Below are positions 1-8,414 of a stretch of DNA of 10,214 nucleotides, piece by piece. Origin of the DNA: Halanaerobiaceae bacterium. GTDB lineage: Bacteria; Bacillota; Halanaerobiia; Halanaerobiales; DTU029. The translations under genes were made by a program, and so were the position numbers. Under the pieces are notes generated by a model. The model did not search any database. It was given only the letters and a program-made list of their open reading frames with translations, and was not told the origin of the DNA. The stretch spans positions 1 to 10,214 of the forward strand of contig JAAYLO010000021.1 in assembly GCA_012521855.1 (NCBI GenBank), in the 5' to 3' direction. The first letter of the stretch is position 1; each line of letters opens with the position of its first letter.

Positions 1-137
1 CCTTCCTCACTATCAATAAAGATTCTTAAATAATAAGTACCACCTTCCTTAACATACTCTACATCAACTAATTCCAGGTTTTCTTTCTCTACTATTGGTA
101 TAGCCAGCTCTGTTACCAGATCAACAACTTTACCCAT
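1..137 (-). CDS. rimP: Ribosome maturation factor RimP, N-terminal part (cut by window edge)
   Basis: RimP binds the 30S subunit in the cytoplasm and assists its maturation. Only 45 codons are inside the window; the gene runs off at position 1. The start is ATG at 137-135, preceded by a perfect AGGAGG at 150-145 with a 7-nt spacer. The visible protein begins MGKVVDLVTELAIPIV and continues with LELVDVEYVKEGG and then YLRIFID. This is the typical opening of the RimP/YhbC (DUF150) N-terminal domain: an alpha helix followed by the strand motif LVDVEY and a strand of the type LRIFID. Position after polC agrees with the common Bacillota order polC-rimP-nusA. A 182-nt gap with a hairpin separates it from polC, so it may be partly independent of the upstream genes. 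The family call is firm despite truncation; function is inferred from family and position. Confidence 0.9.
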   Translation of the reverse strand, partial: MGKVVDLVTELAIPIVEKENLELVDVEYVKEGGTYYLRIFIDSEE

Positions 138-144
138 ATTTATT

Positions 145-150
145 CCTCCT
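145..150 (-). promoter_or_regulatory. Shine-Dalgarno site of rimP
   Basis: AGGAGG on the minus strand lies 7 nt before the ATG at 137-135. It fixes the start of a gene that is truncated in the window and is the strongest ribosome binding site seen here. Confidence 0.85.
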
Positions 151-166
151 TTCTATTCTCTAATAT

Positions 167-197
167 ATTATCTGCTTTAATTTAAATAATTTCTCAA
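167..197 (-). promoter_or_regulatory. Weak sigma-A-like promoter candidate upstream of rimP
   Basis: On the minus strand TTGAGA (197-192) is followed after 19 nt by GATAAT (172-167), about 30 nt upstream of the rimP start codon. The -35 and -10 hexamers resemble the consensus, but the spacer is longer than the ideal 17 nt and the region is very AT-rich, so chance matches are expected. It is listed because it lies in the only large intergenic gap and downstream of a hairpin, where a promoter for rimP-nusA would make sense. Confidence 0.25.
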
Positions 198-218
198 TCA
201 AATTTATTAAGTATAATG

Positions 219-243
219 AAGGAGTGGGGCACACCCACTCCTT
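219..243 (-). terminator. Perfect 10-bp GC-rich hairpin between polC and rimP (terminator or attenuator candidate)
   Basis: The arms at 219-228 and 234-243 are perfectly complementary (AAGGAGTGGG against CCCACTCCTT) around a 5-nt loop. This is the most stable inverted repeat I found between genes. It starts 77 nt beyond the polC stop codon and ends 81 nt before the rimP start. On the minus strand it is followed by CATTATACTTAATAAATTT, which is AT-rich but not a run of U. A classical strong intrinsic terminator is therefore doubtful; partial termination, mRNA processing or 3'-end protection are alternatives. The 5' arm on the minus strand contains AAGGAG, a Shine-Dalgarno-like sequence that would be sequestered in the stem. 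Confidence 0.5.
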
Positions 244-319
244 TAATCATTCAGTCTATACCTTACAAATACATTTTACCACAGTAAACCAGTACTTGCA
301 AGCCTTAAATATCCCATGG

Positions 320-3300
320 TTAAAATAATGATAATTGATTTTTTTCCGGCAGGTCCTTCAACATGCCATGCTCTTTCATGATCTCAATAACATTCCTGCT
401 GACCCTCGTTTTATTTACTAAATCCTCTATTGATGAAAATTCATAATCCTTCCTGGCTGAAACTATATTCCGGGCTGCACTCTCTCCTAAGCCTTCAAGG
501 CTGATTAAGGGCGGCAGGAGACCTTTTTCAGTTATTTTAAATTTTCTGACATCTGAGTTGTATAAATCAACAGATCTAAACTTGATTCCTCTGGCCATTG
601 CCTCTATAACAATCTCCAGCACTGTCAATATACTTTTTTCCTTCACTGTCATTTCATTGGCTTTTTCTTCAAGATCTCTCTTGGTTCTCTTGAGCTCATC
701 ATAACTTTGTTTACAGATTAGCTGGGCATCAAAATCATCTGCCTTGATAGTAAAGTAAGCTGCATAAAAGGCCTCCGGGTAATGAACCTTATAATATGCA
801 ATCCGGAAAGCCATCATGACATAAGCTGCAGCATGTGATTTTGGAAACATATATTTAATCGTCTTACATGAATCTATATACCAGCGGGGCACATTGTTTT
901 CCAGCATATATTCTTCATCTTCCGGAGTCAGTCCTTTACCTTTCCTGACATTTTCCATAATCCGGAATGCCCTTACAGGTTCAAGGCCCTTTTGAATCAG
1001 ATAGTTCATGATATCATCACGTACAGAAATTACTTCAGAGAGTCTGGCGGTCTTACTCCTGATAAGATCCTGGGCATTGTTCAGCCATACATCTGTACCG
1101 TGAGACAGGCCGCTGATCCGAACCAGTTCGGCAAAAGTAGTTGGTCTTGTTTCAACAAGCATTTGACGCACAAAACTGGTTCCAAACTCAGGAATACCGA
1201 GTGTCCCGACAGGAGTTCCTATTTCTTCAGGACTGACTCCAAGGCTTTCAGTTCCTGAGAAAATGGCCATTGTCTCTTGATCATCAAGAGGTATATCAAA
1301 AGGAGAAACATTTGTCAGGTCTTCCAGAATCCTGATGGTTGTCGGATCATCATGTCCCAGGATATCCAGTTTTAATAAATTATCATGTATTGCATTAAAA
1401 TCAAAATGTGTTGTCAGAATATCTGTATTCATATCATTGGCCGGCCTTTGAATAGGCGTAAAATCATATATCTCCATATCCTGTGGGACAACAATCTGTC
1501 CGCCGGGATGCTGGCCGGTAGTTCTTTTTACACCGGTACAGCCCATTGCCAGCCGTTTGATTTCAGTATTATTTATATTTAGATTATTTTCATCAACATA
1601 ACCTTTCACAAAACCATAGGCAGTCCGGTCAGCTATGGAAGAGATAGTTCCTGCCCGGAATACATGTTCTTTACCAAATAATTTCTCCGTGTACTTATGT
1701 ATTGCAGATTGATATTCACTGGAGAAATTAAGGTCTATATCAGGAACTTTATCACCTTCAAAACCCAGAAAAACCTCAAAGGGTATATCAAATCCGTCTT
1801 TGATCATTTTTTTACCGCATTGAGGGCAGTCCTTATCCGGTAAATCAACACCGACACCTACAGAACCATCTGTTATAAATTCTGAGTACTTACAGACACC
1901 GCAGCGGTAATGAGGCGGTAATGGGTTGACCTCTGTAATTTCGGTCATCGTTGCCACTAAAGAAGAACCTACTGAGCCCCGGGACCCTACCAGATAGCCG
2001 TCTTCCAATGATTTTTTTACAAGTTTGTGGGAAGTTAAATAGATTTCAGCATAGCCGTTACCGATAATTGATTTCAACTCTTTATCCAGCCGTTTCCAGA
2101 CAATCTCCGGAAGGGGCTCTCCATACAATTCCCTGGCCTTCTGTTGGGTCATGCTTTCTATCTCTTCAGCAGCACCCTCTATAGTAGGTGTATATAGTTT
2201 TTGGGGTATGATCTCCAGTTCTTCACAGAGTTCTGCTATCTTTGCAGGATTTTCAATTACCAGTTCCCTGGCAGCTGTTTCACCAAAATAGTCAAATTCT
2301 CCTAACATCTCTTCAGTTGTCCTGAAATATAAAGGGGCCTGTTTCGACTCATCATAACCCTGTCCTGCCTGTAAAATCTCACGGTATATGCTGTCTTCTG
2401 GATCCAGAAAATGCACATCACCGGTAGCAACCACAGGCTTCCCGTGTTTTTTCCCCAATTCATAAATACGCCTGTTGATTGCTTTTAATTCTTCAACAGA
2501 ATCAAGCACTGAACCAAGCATAAATTCATTGTTTCCAAGAGGCTGAATCTCCAAAAAATCATAAAAATCCACTATTTTTTCAATCTCTTCCTGCTCTCTG
2601 TTTTCAATAATGCTACGATAGAGCTGGCCGGATTCACAGGCAGAGCCTATCAAAAGGTTTTCTCTTTTCTGACTGAGCTCACTCTTTAATATCCTCGGTA
2701 TCCGGTAAAAATGATTGATATGGGAACTGGAAACCAGCCTGTATAAGTCTTTTAACCCTTCTTTATTCCTGGCAATATTATTAGATGATATGGGAAAAGG
2801 GCTTTCCAGTCTATATTTTTCCCGAGCTTATTTATCTCCCTTAATATAGAAATACCCTTATTTTTAAGCTCTTTAAACATATATAACAGCAGCTCTGCTG
2901 TTGCCTCTGCATCATCCAGGGAGCGGTGATGGTTTTTTAAGTTTATGCCGAATTTTTCACAAAGGGTATTCAATTTGTGATTCTTTAAGCCGGGATACAA
3001 AGCCCTGCTCAATGAAAGTGTATCCAGTACAGGATTATCTGGATAAGGCCGGCCGGTCCTTTTCAATATAGACCTCATAAATCCATAATCAAAACTAACA
3101 TTATGGGCAGTTAAAACAGCATCACCGGCAAAATCAAGAAATTCATCAATAATATCAGTAATACATGGGGCATCATTCACCATTTCCTGGCTGATACCGG
3201 TCAGTTCAGTTATTTTCAGTGGAATACTCTGTTCAGGACAGACAATACTGCTGTATCTATCAATAATTTTACCATCCTTTATCTTTACTGCACCTATCTC

Positions 3301-4512
3301 AATAATCTCATCCCTCTGATTATCCAGGCCTGTAGTTTCCAGGTCAAAAACAAGATAAGTATAATCATTTATATCTTTATCATTATCAATGTTCTGAATA
3401 ATGTTTAAACCATCATCAACCATATATGCCTCAATGCCATAAAGAATTTTGATGTTATGTTTTTTTCCTGCCCAGTATGCCTCCGGAAAGGCCTGGACTA
3501 CACCATGGTCAGTTATGGCTACAGCTTTATGTCCCCAGGATGCTGCTCTGGCTATTGCTTTTTCAATATCAACAACAGAATCCATTGCACTCATTTTTGT
3601 ATGGAGATGTAACTCAATCCTTTTCTCTTCTGCATCATCTGTCCTGTTCATGGACTGCTCTTGAATAGAATTGATATTCTCTACCATCAGAACCATTTCC
3701 CTGGAGTATTTATCATATTGTACATAGCCTTCAATCTTGACCCAGGAGCCTTTTTTTATACTGCCATTTAACTCTTTCCTGGGAAATAACTTGGCAGTAA
3801 TAGAATTACTGTAATCAGTCAGATCTATGGTATAAAAAGTATTACCCTTTCTGGTATTAACCTCTTCAAAATCAAAGACCTGTGCCTCTACAACAATATT
3901 ATCTATCTCTCCTTCAATTTCTTTTAACTGGTGTGTTCTTCCACTGGAAATTTTCTTCCCATAAATAACTTCATTTTCTGTTTTTTTATTGCACTGATTG
4001 TTTTTCCCGGCTTTGCTGTTTTTTCTTTCTGCCTTATGACTAACAGGAACTGTATCAAGAGATATATCTTCAAGAAAATCCCCATTCCTGATTTCAAAAG
4101 CTATTTTACAGCCGAGAACATCTGCAATGCTTTTTTCCAGAGAGGCCTTAACCCTGGCATCATTAAGGCTCTTACAGGCAATATTAGCCTCAGTTTCAAT
4201 CAACAACTTATCAGCTTTAAAGCTGAGTCTCGCCCGTTCAAGCCATCCATTTACATAGGGGTATTTCTCTTTCAGTTCTTCAGTAATTTCAGGCCAGACA
4301 AAAAGAATTTCTTTTTCCAGCGGAATCCCTCTGATTATACTTATCTCATACTCATGATTCAGTTCTTTTTCCAGGATTCCCAGAAGTTCTCTTTCTTTTT
4401 GCTCCTCTGTGTCCTCTGATATTATCACCCTGCAGTTATAATTCCTGTCATCAAGTAAAATATATTTTGCAGATTGCTGTAAAATATCAGCTGGCTTAAT
4501 TGTTGTTATCAT
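320..4512 (-). CDS. polC: DNA polymerase III subunit alpha, PolC type, interrupted by one frameshift
   Basis: PolC is the replicative polymerase of low-GC Gram-positives, with built-in 3'-5' proofreading. The reading starts at ATG 4512 behind GGTGAT (4523-4518). It runs 586 codons to TAA at 2754-2752; the rest lies in the next frame and ends at TAA 322-320. Joined by one added base near 2772 it gives 1397 residues, normal for the family. Domains in joined numbering are: N-terminal region and charged linker 1-200; OB fold about 205-285; PHP start ELHLHTKMSAMDSV 300-313; inserted DEDDh exonuclease with DLETTG 390-395, HNVSFDYGF 470-478 and HRSLDDAEAT 529-538; PHP end about 555-720 with VVATGDVHFL; polymerase core with VGSRGSVGSS 842-851. 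Zinc-type cysteines are at 871, 874, 896 and 899. Catalytic aspartates are 925 and 927 (PDIDLNF) and 1050 (KLDILGHDD). A helix-hairpin-helix region is near 1340. The protein ends in QLSLF, a sliding-clamp binding motif. All key residues are present, which argues for an error rather than decay. Confidence 0.95.
2752..2775 (-). other. polC: Frameshift point in polC (one base missing) and resulting premature stop
   Basis: The first frame reads through PYHLIIL (TTG at 2775-2773), then PGIKKG and TAA at 2754-2752. In the other frame the DNA directly after CC at 2772-2771 reads RNKEGLKDLYRLVS and goes on without a stop into the second half of the gene. PolC proteins normally have PYH, about four hydrophobic residues, then a stretch like QNQxGLKxxxKLVS, so the join is pinned to one codon. 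TTGCCAGG would become TTG GCC AGG with one extra G (GGCC on either strand). No X-XXY-YYZ slippery heptamer or downstream pseudoknot is evident. The missing base could lie a few positions either side. Confidence 0.85.
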
Positions 4513-4561
4513 TATATATCACCCGGAGTATTTCTCTTATGATATTAAATTCACCATTATT

Positions 4562-6271
4562 TTATTCTATATTATCAAGAACTTCAAGAATCCTCTCTAT
4601 AGCATTCTCCAGCGGGATCTCTATCTCATCGCCTGTTCTCCTAACTCTTGCTTCAACAATTTTATTTTTAAGTGATTTCTGGCCGATTGTAATTCTTAAG
4701 GGAATTCCTATCAAATCTGCATCATTAAATTTTACACCGGGCCTTTCATCCCTGTCATCCAGTAAGGTTTCAATACCTTTTTTGCTCAATTCATCATATA
4801 TTTTTTCTGATACTCTGATAAGCTCCTCTTCATTTCCAAGGGCCAGAATTATCACCTGATATGGTGCAATTGCCTTTGGCCAGATAATACCTTTTTCATC
4901 ATGATGCTGCTCAATTGCTGCAGCCACAAGCCTGCTGATGCCTATTCCATAACTGCCCATAATAATCAGCTGTTCCTTACCGTTTTCATCAAGGTAAGTA
5001 GCCCCTAAACTCTCACTATACTTTGTTCCAAGTTTAAAAATATGTCCAACCTCGATTCCTGATTTTAGTTCCAATCTGCCGTCACATACCGGACACAGAT
5101 CTCCATTTTGAACTACTCTTAAGTCAAGGTAATCATCTGCTGTAAAGTCTCTTTCAGGATTAACATTTATCAGGTGGTAATCAGTTTCATTTGCTCCAGT
5201 TACCCCGTTAACTATATCTTTTACCCTCAGGTCTGCCAGAATTTTTACCCCTTTTTTCATCCCTACAGGAGCAATAAACCCTGGAGTACTATTAAAATAT
5301 TTCTCAAATTCCTCATCTTCAACCTGAACAATTTCTTCACCATTTAGATAATTGAGGAGCTTTACTTCATTTAACTGATCATTACCGCATAACAGTACAA
5401 GAACAGGCTCTCCGTCAACCAGAAAAGCCAGGCTTTTAATTGTTTTAGCCTTATCGATATTCAAAAAAGAAGAGATCTCATCAATTGTCTTTTGCTTAGG
5501 TGTATATACTTTCTCAATATCCTTCAGTGATTCCTCCTGCACTGCCTTTTTATAGCCGGCAGCGGCCTTCTCAATATTCGCGGCATAATCACATTTATTA
5601 CAAAAAGCAACATGATCTTCCCCGACATCAGCAATTACCATAAACTCATGTGATCCCTCTCCCCCCATTGCACCATTATCAGCTTCAACAGCCTTTACAT
5701 CCAGACCACAGTCTGCAAAAGCCTTTGTATAAGCATCATACATGGCCTGATAACTTTTATCAAGCCCTTCATAATCAGCATCAAAAGAATATGCATCTTT
5801 CATAATAAATTCCCGGCCTCTAATTACTCCGAAACGGGGCCTTATTTCATCTCTTACCTTTGTCTGTATCTGATACAGGTTTAGAGGCATATCTTTATAT
5901 GATCTGATCTCATTTCTGACCAGTGCAGTTATTACCTCTTCATGTGTCGGTCCAAGACAATAATCCCGTCCTTTACGGTCCTGGAATTTTATCATCAACG
6001 GCCCGAATTTATCCCATCTGCCTGATTCCTTCCATAATTCAGCATTCTGCACTACTGGCATCAGGAGTTCCTGGGCACCGCTTTCATCCATAGCTTCTCT
6101 GACAATATTTTCAATCTTTCTTATAACCCTGTAACCCAGAGGCAGATATGTATAGATGCCAGCAGTTAATGACCGCATCATTCCTGCTCTTAACATCAGT
6201 TGATGACTTGGAATTTCAGCCTCTGCTGGATTTTCTTTTAATGTTGGTAAATACATTCTGGACATTCTCAT
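4562..6271 (-). CDS. proS: Proline--tRNA ligase, bacterial type with editing domain
   Basis: ProRS attaches proline to tRNA-Pro in the cytoplasm. The protein has 569 residues, usual for the bacterial form with an inserted editing domain. Class II motifs are visible: motif 1 around TYLPLGYRVIRKIE (41-54) ending in the PV of LLMPV (69-73); the substrate loop GPTHEEV (107-113); motif 2 RPRFGVIRGREF (144-155); and motif 3 GSYGIGISR (439-447). Residues about 225-390 form the YbaK-like insertion that hydrolyses mischarged Ala-tRNA-Pro. It includes KTIKSLAF, whose second lysine (279) corresponds in position to the lysine known to matter for editing specificity in E. coli ProRS. Residues about 470-569 are the anticodon-binding domain. 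The start ATG follows AAGGAG at 6286-6281 with a 9-nt spacer. The gene lies 13 nt after ispG and 49 nt before polC, as in many Bacillota. No defects are seen. Confidence 0.97.
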   Translation of the reverse strand: MRMSRMYLPTLKENPAEAEIPSHQLMLRAGMMRSLTAGIYTYLPLGYRVIRKIENIVREAMDESGAQELLMPVVQNAELWKESGRWDKFGPLMIKFQDRKGRDYCLGPTHEEVITALVRNEIRSYKDMPLNLYQIQTKVRDEIRPRFGVIRGREFIMKDAYSFDADYEGLDKSYQAMYDAYTKAFADCGLDVKAVEADNGAMGGEGSHEFMVIADVGEDHVAFCNKCDYAANIEKAAAGYKKAVQEESLKDIEKVYTPKQKTIDEISSFLNIDKAKTIKSLAFLVDGEPVLVLLCGNDQLNEVKLLNYLNGEEIVQVEDEEFEKYFNSTPGFIAPVGMKKGVKILADLRVKDIVNGVTGANETDYHLINVNPERDFTADDYLDLRVVQNGDLCPVCDGRLELKSGIEVGHIFKLGTKYSESLGATYLDENGKEQLIIMGSYGIGISRLVAAAIEQHHDEKGIIWPKAIAPYQVIILALGNEEELIRVSEKIYDELSKKGIETLLDDRDERPGVKFNDADLIGIPLRITIGQKSLKNKIVEARVRRTGDEIEIPLENAIERILEVLDNIE

Positions 6272-6280
6272 AGATTATCA

Positions 6281-6286
6281 CTCCTT
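6281..6286 (-). promoter_or_regulatory. proS Shine-Dalgarno site overlapping the ispG stop codon
   Basis: AAGGAG shares its first two bases with the TAA stop of ispG (6287-6285) and lies 9 nt before the proS ATG. Ribosomes ending ispG therefore stop on top of the proS binding site, which suggests translational coupling (inference). Confidence 0.75.
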
Positions 6287-7331
6287 AAATTTTTTCTATT
6301 TCTTTTTCCAGTTCACTGATTAAGTTTTCTTCTGGAATTTTTTTTATTATTTTGCCTTTTCTGAAGATCAGGCCTGCACCTTTTCCGCCAGTAATACCTA
6401 TATCTGCTTCCCTGGCTTCTCCCGGTCCGTTCACCACACACCCCATAACTGCAATGGTAATATCTTTGTCAAGATTAGAAAAAAGTTTCTCAACTTTTTC
6501 CGCTAAACCCACCAGATCTATCTCTGTCCTCCCACAGGTCGGGCAGGAAATAATCTCAATCCCTCTTTTCCGGATACCCAGTGATTTCAAAATCTGCCAG
6601 CCTACCCTTACTTCTTCTGCAGGATCTCCAGTTAAGGATACCCTGATGGTATCACCATACCCCCGTGAAAGAAGAATACCCAGACCGACAGCAGACTTAA
6701 TTGTGCCTGTCCAGACAGTCCCTGCCTCAGTTATACCGACATGAAAAGGGTAATCTACCTTTTCAGCCATCAATTCATAGGCCTTTACAGTCATCATGAT
6801 ATCTGTAGACTTTAATGATATTACGATATCATCAAAATCATTGGATTCAAGGATATGTACATGCTTCAGGGCACTCTCCACCATTCCCTCCGCTGTTGGC
6901 CCTCCATATTTTTCCAGCAAGCTCTTTTCAATTGAGCCTGAATTTACGCCAATCCTGATGGGAATGCCTGCTTCCTTTGCACGGAGAACTATTTCTTTTA
7001 CCTTATCAGCCTGTCGAATGTTACCGGGATTTAATCTCAAGCCATCTACACCCTGCCTGATTGCTTCAAGAGCCAGTCTATAATCAAAATGTATATCTGC
7101 AATCAGGGGTATTTTTATCATCCGCCTGATCTCTGATAATCTCTCTGCTGACTCAAAATCAGGTACGGCAACCCTGATAATTTCACATCCCAGATCAGTG
7201 AGTCTGTTAATCTGATCAACTGTTTTACTTACATCTGCTGTTTTTGTATTTGTCATTGATTGAACTGTAATGGGAGAATCTCCCCCCACTGCAATTTTCC
7301 CCACATATATTTTCTTGCTCTTCCTTCTCAT
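6285..7331 (-). CDS. ispG: 4-hydroxy-3-methylbut-2-enyl diphosphate synthase (flavodoxin/ferredoxin type) IspG
   Basis: IspG (GcpE) performs the penultimate step of the MEP pathway: reductive ring opening of 2-C-methyl-D-erythritol 2,4-cyclodiphosphate to HMBPP, using an oxygen-sensitive [4Fe-4S] cluster. The 348-residue protein is the short two-domain bacterial form. The N-terminal TIM barrel (about 1-250) has VQSMTNT (23-29), the conserved ADIHFDYRLA (78-87) and LRLNPGNI (98-105). The C-terminal domain carries the cluster ligands C263 and C266 in ISCPTCGRTEIDL, C298 in MGCVVNGPGEA, and probably E305. ATG at 7331 has a GGGGG-type ribosome binding site 7 nt upstream and lies 18 nt after rseP. 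Sharing a transcript with dxr places two steps of one pathway together. All cluster ligands are present and no defect is visible. Confidence 0.97.
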   Translation of the reverse strand: MRRKSKKIYVGKIAVGGDSPITVQSMTNTKTADVSKTVDQINRLTDLGCEIIRVAVPDFESAERLSEIRRMIKIPLIADIHFDYRLALEAIRQGVDGLRLNPGNIRQADKVKEIVLRAKEAGIPIRIGVNSGSIEKSLLEKYGGPTAEGMVESALKHVHILESNDFDDIVISLKSTDIMMTVKAYELMAEKVDYPFHVGITEAGTVWTGTIKSAVGLGILLSRGYGDTIRVSLTGDPAEEVRVGWQILKSLGIRKRGIEIISCPTCGRTEIDLVGLAEKVEKLFSNLDKDITIAVMGCVVNGPGEAREADIGITGGKGAGLIFRKGKIIKKIPEENLISELEKEIEKI

Positions 7332-7349
7332 CTAATTTCCCCCAGTGTA

Positions 7350-8414
7350 TTAGAAAAATCTGCTGATATCTTTTATTATAACCAGAATCATGAAGATAAT
7401 CAGTATTGTAAAGCCTATGACATGAACCATATTCTCCTTTTCAGGAGGAAAAGGTTTCCTCCTGATCATCTCATATATAATAAAGACAAGCTTGCCTCCA
7501 TCCAGAGCCGGGAAGGGCAATAAGTTAAATATTCCCAGGTTCAGACTGAGTATGGCTGTAAGATTCAGGAGACTCGAAAAACCAATCTCTGAAGCCTGGC
7601 CTACCATAGTGGCAATCATTACCGGTCCGCCAATTTCTACAGCCATTTTACCGGTAATCATACTCCCAATAGCTTTAAACATAGCTATTATATAAGAGAT
7701 GGTCTGTAGAAAGCCTAACTTTAGAGCAGTAAAAATACTCACCCTTTCCCGTACTACCTGTGATAAAATACCAATTAATGCATCATCCCTGCCCTCCATG
7801 ATCACTGGAGTTACCGTTGTGGTAAAAAGTTGATTTTTCCTCTCATATTTTATCAAAAGCTGCTTATTTGCTGAAGAATGAATCATCCTGGCCAGATCTT
7901 CCCATTTTTCAATTTTATGGCCGTCTATCTCGATGATCCTGTCCCCTGGTCTCAGACCCGCTTCTGCCGCCGGTGTGCCCGGTATAACATCGCCAATAAT
8001 ATTGGTATCTTTACTTTCAACTGCAATACCATAAAGGGCAAAAATAAGGGTAAAAATCAGAGCAGCCAGAACAAGATTCAATAATGGGCCATTGAAAATG
8101 ACTGCAAAACGCTGCCAGGCTGGTTTCTGATCAAAGGCCTGTCCTTTTTTCCTTGCTTCTTCATAAACCGCCCTTTCTTCTTCACTCATATCATCAGAAA
8201 GCGCCTCACCCGTCATCTGGCAGAATCCGCCTAAGGGTACGCCTCTTATTGAATATACTGTATCACCGTATTTTTTTGAAATTATCTTTGGGCCAAAACC
8301 CAGGGCAAATTCCTCAACCCTGATACCGACCAATTTGGCTGTAATATAATGGCCAAACTCATGTATAAATACCAATACTCCAAGTACTACAATAAAACTA
8401 ATTATTGTTAGCAA
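7350..8414 (-). CDS. rseP: Site-2 intramembrane zinc metalloprotease RseP/RasP
   Basis: Site-2 proteases cut transmembrane helices of regulatory and leftover membrane peptides, such as anti-sigma factors (the family role; the substrate here is unknown). I place the start at TTG 8414, giving 354 residues, because GGGAGG (8429-8424) lies 9 nt before it and the protein then begins directly with a hydrophobic helix. The reading frame is open back to an ATG at 8462, which would add 16 hydrophilic residues and a 65-nt overlap with dxr. Helix 1 (about 2-18) leads into the zinc motif HEFGH (18-22). PLGGF (60-64) follows, then helix 2 (about 104-130), a PDZ domain (about 138-205, with GTPAAEAGLRPGDRI), helix 3 and the motif NLLPFPALDGG (297-307) carrying the third zinc ligand D305, and helix 4 (about 330-350). 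It overlaps the dxr end by 17 nt and precedes ispG by 18 nt. All active-site residues are intact. Confidence 0.95.
   Translation of the reverse strand: MLTIISFIVVLGVLVFIHEFGHYITAKLVGIRVEEFALGFGPKIISKKYGDTVYSIRGVPLGGFCQMTGEALSDDMSEEERAVYEEARKKGQAFDQKPAWQRFAVIFNGPLLNLVLAALIFTLIFALYGIAVESKDTNIIGDVIPGTPAAEAGLRPGDRIIEIDGHKIEKWEDLARMIHSSANKQLLIKYERKNQLFTTTVTPVIMEGRDDALIGILSQVVRERVSIFTALKLGFLQTISYIIAMFKAIGSMITGKMAVEIGGPVMIATMVGQASEIGFSSLLNLTAILSLNLGIFNLLPFPALDGGKLVFIIYEMIRRKPFPPEKENMVHVIGFTILIIFMILVIIKDISRFF

Noticed and set aside
194..232. A 12-codon mini-ORF on the minus strand starting at GTG 232 behind AAAGGAG, lying in the hairpin (a possible leader peptide before rimP)
   Set aside because: It arises simply from the inverted repeat, the residues show no regulatory codon run, and nothing else supports translation. 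Only conservation in relatives would revive it.
275..288. Small inverted repeat TTTAC-CACA-GTAAA downstream of polC
   Set aside because: A 5-bp AT-rich stem is too weak and too likely by chance in this composition; the hairpin at 219-243 is the better candidate.
2752..2775. Programmed -1 frameshifting, or an intein-type split, in polC
   Set aside because: A -1 step at TTG-GCC would restore the frame, but no slippery heptamer, stimulatory Shine-Dalgarno or clear downstream stem is seen. Both halves join without any inserted sequence, so there is no intein.
3931..4419. Plus-strand open frame of 162 codons opposite polC
   Set aside because: It is antisense to the N-terminal region of polC, has a low-complexity Phe-rich composition expected from the reverse of Lys/Glu codons, and has no recognisable domain.
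4513..4561. Possible promoter or terminator in the proS-polC gap
   Set aside because: The 49 nt hold only the polC ribosome binding site. I see no inverted repeat or paired -35/-10 boxes.
6352..7083. Plus-strand open frames opposite ispG (130 and 95 codons)
   Set aside because: They are shadows of the strongly conserved ispG frame, with Pro/Ser-rich composition and no plausible domain.
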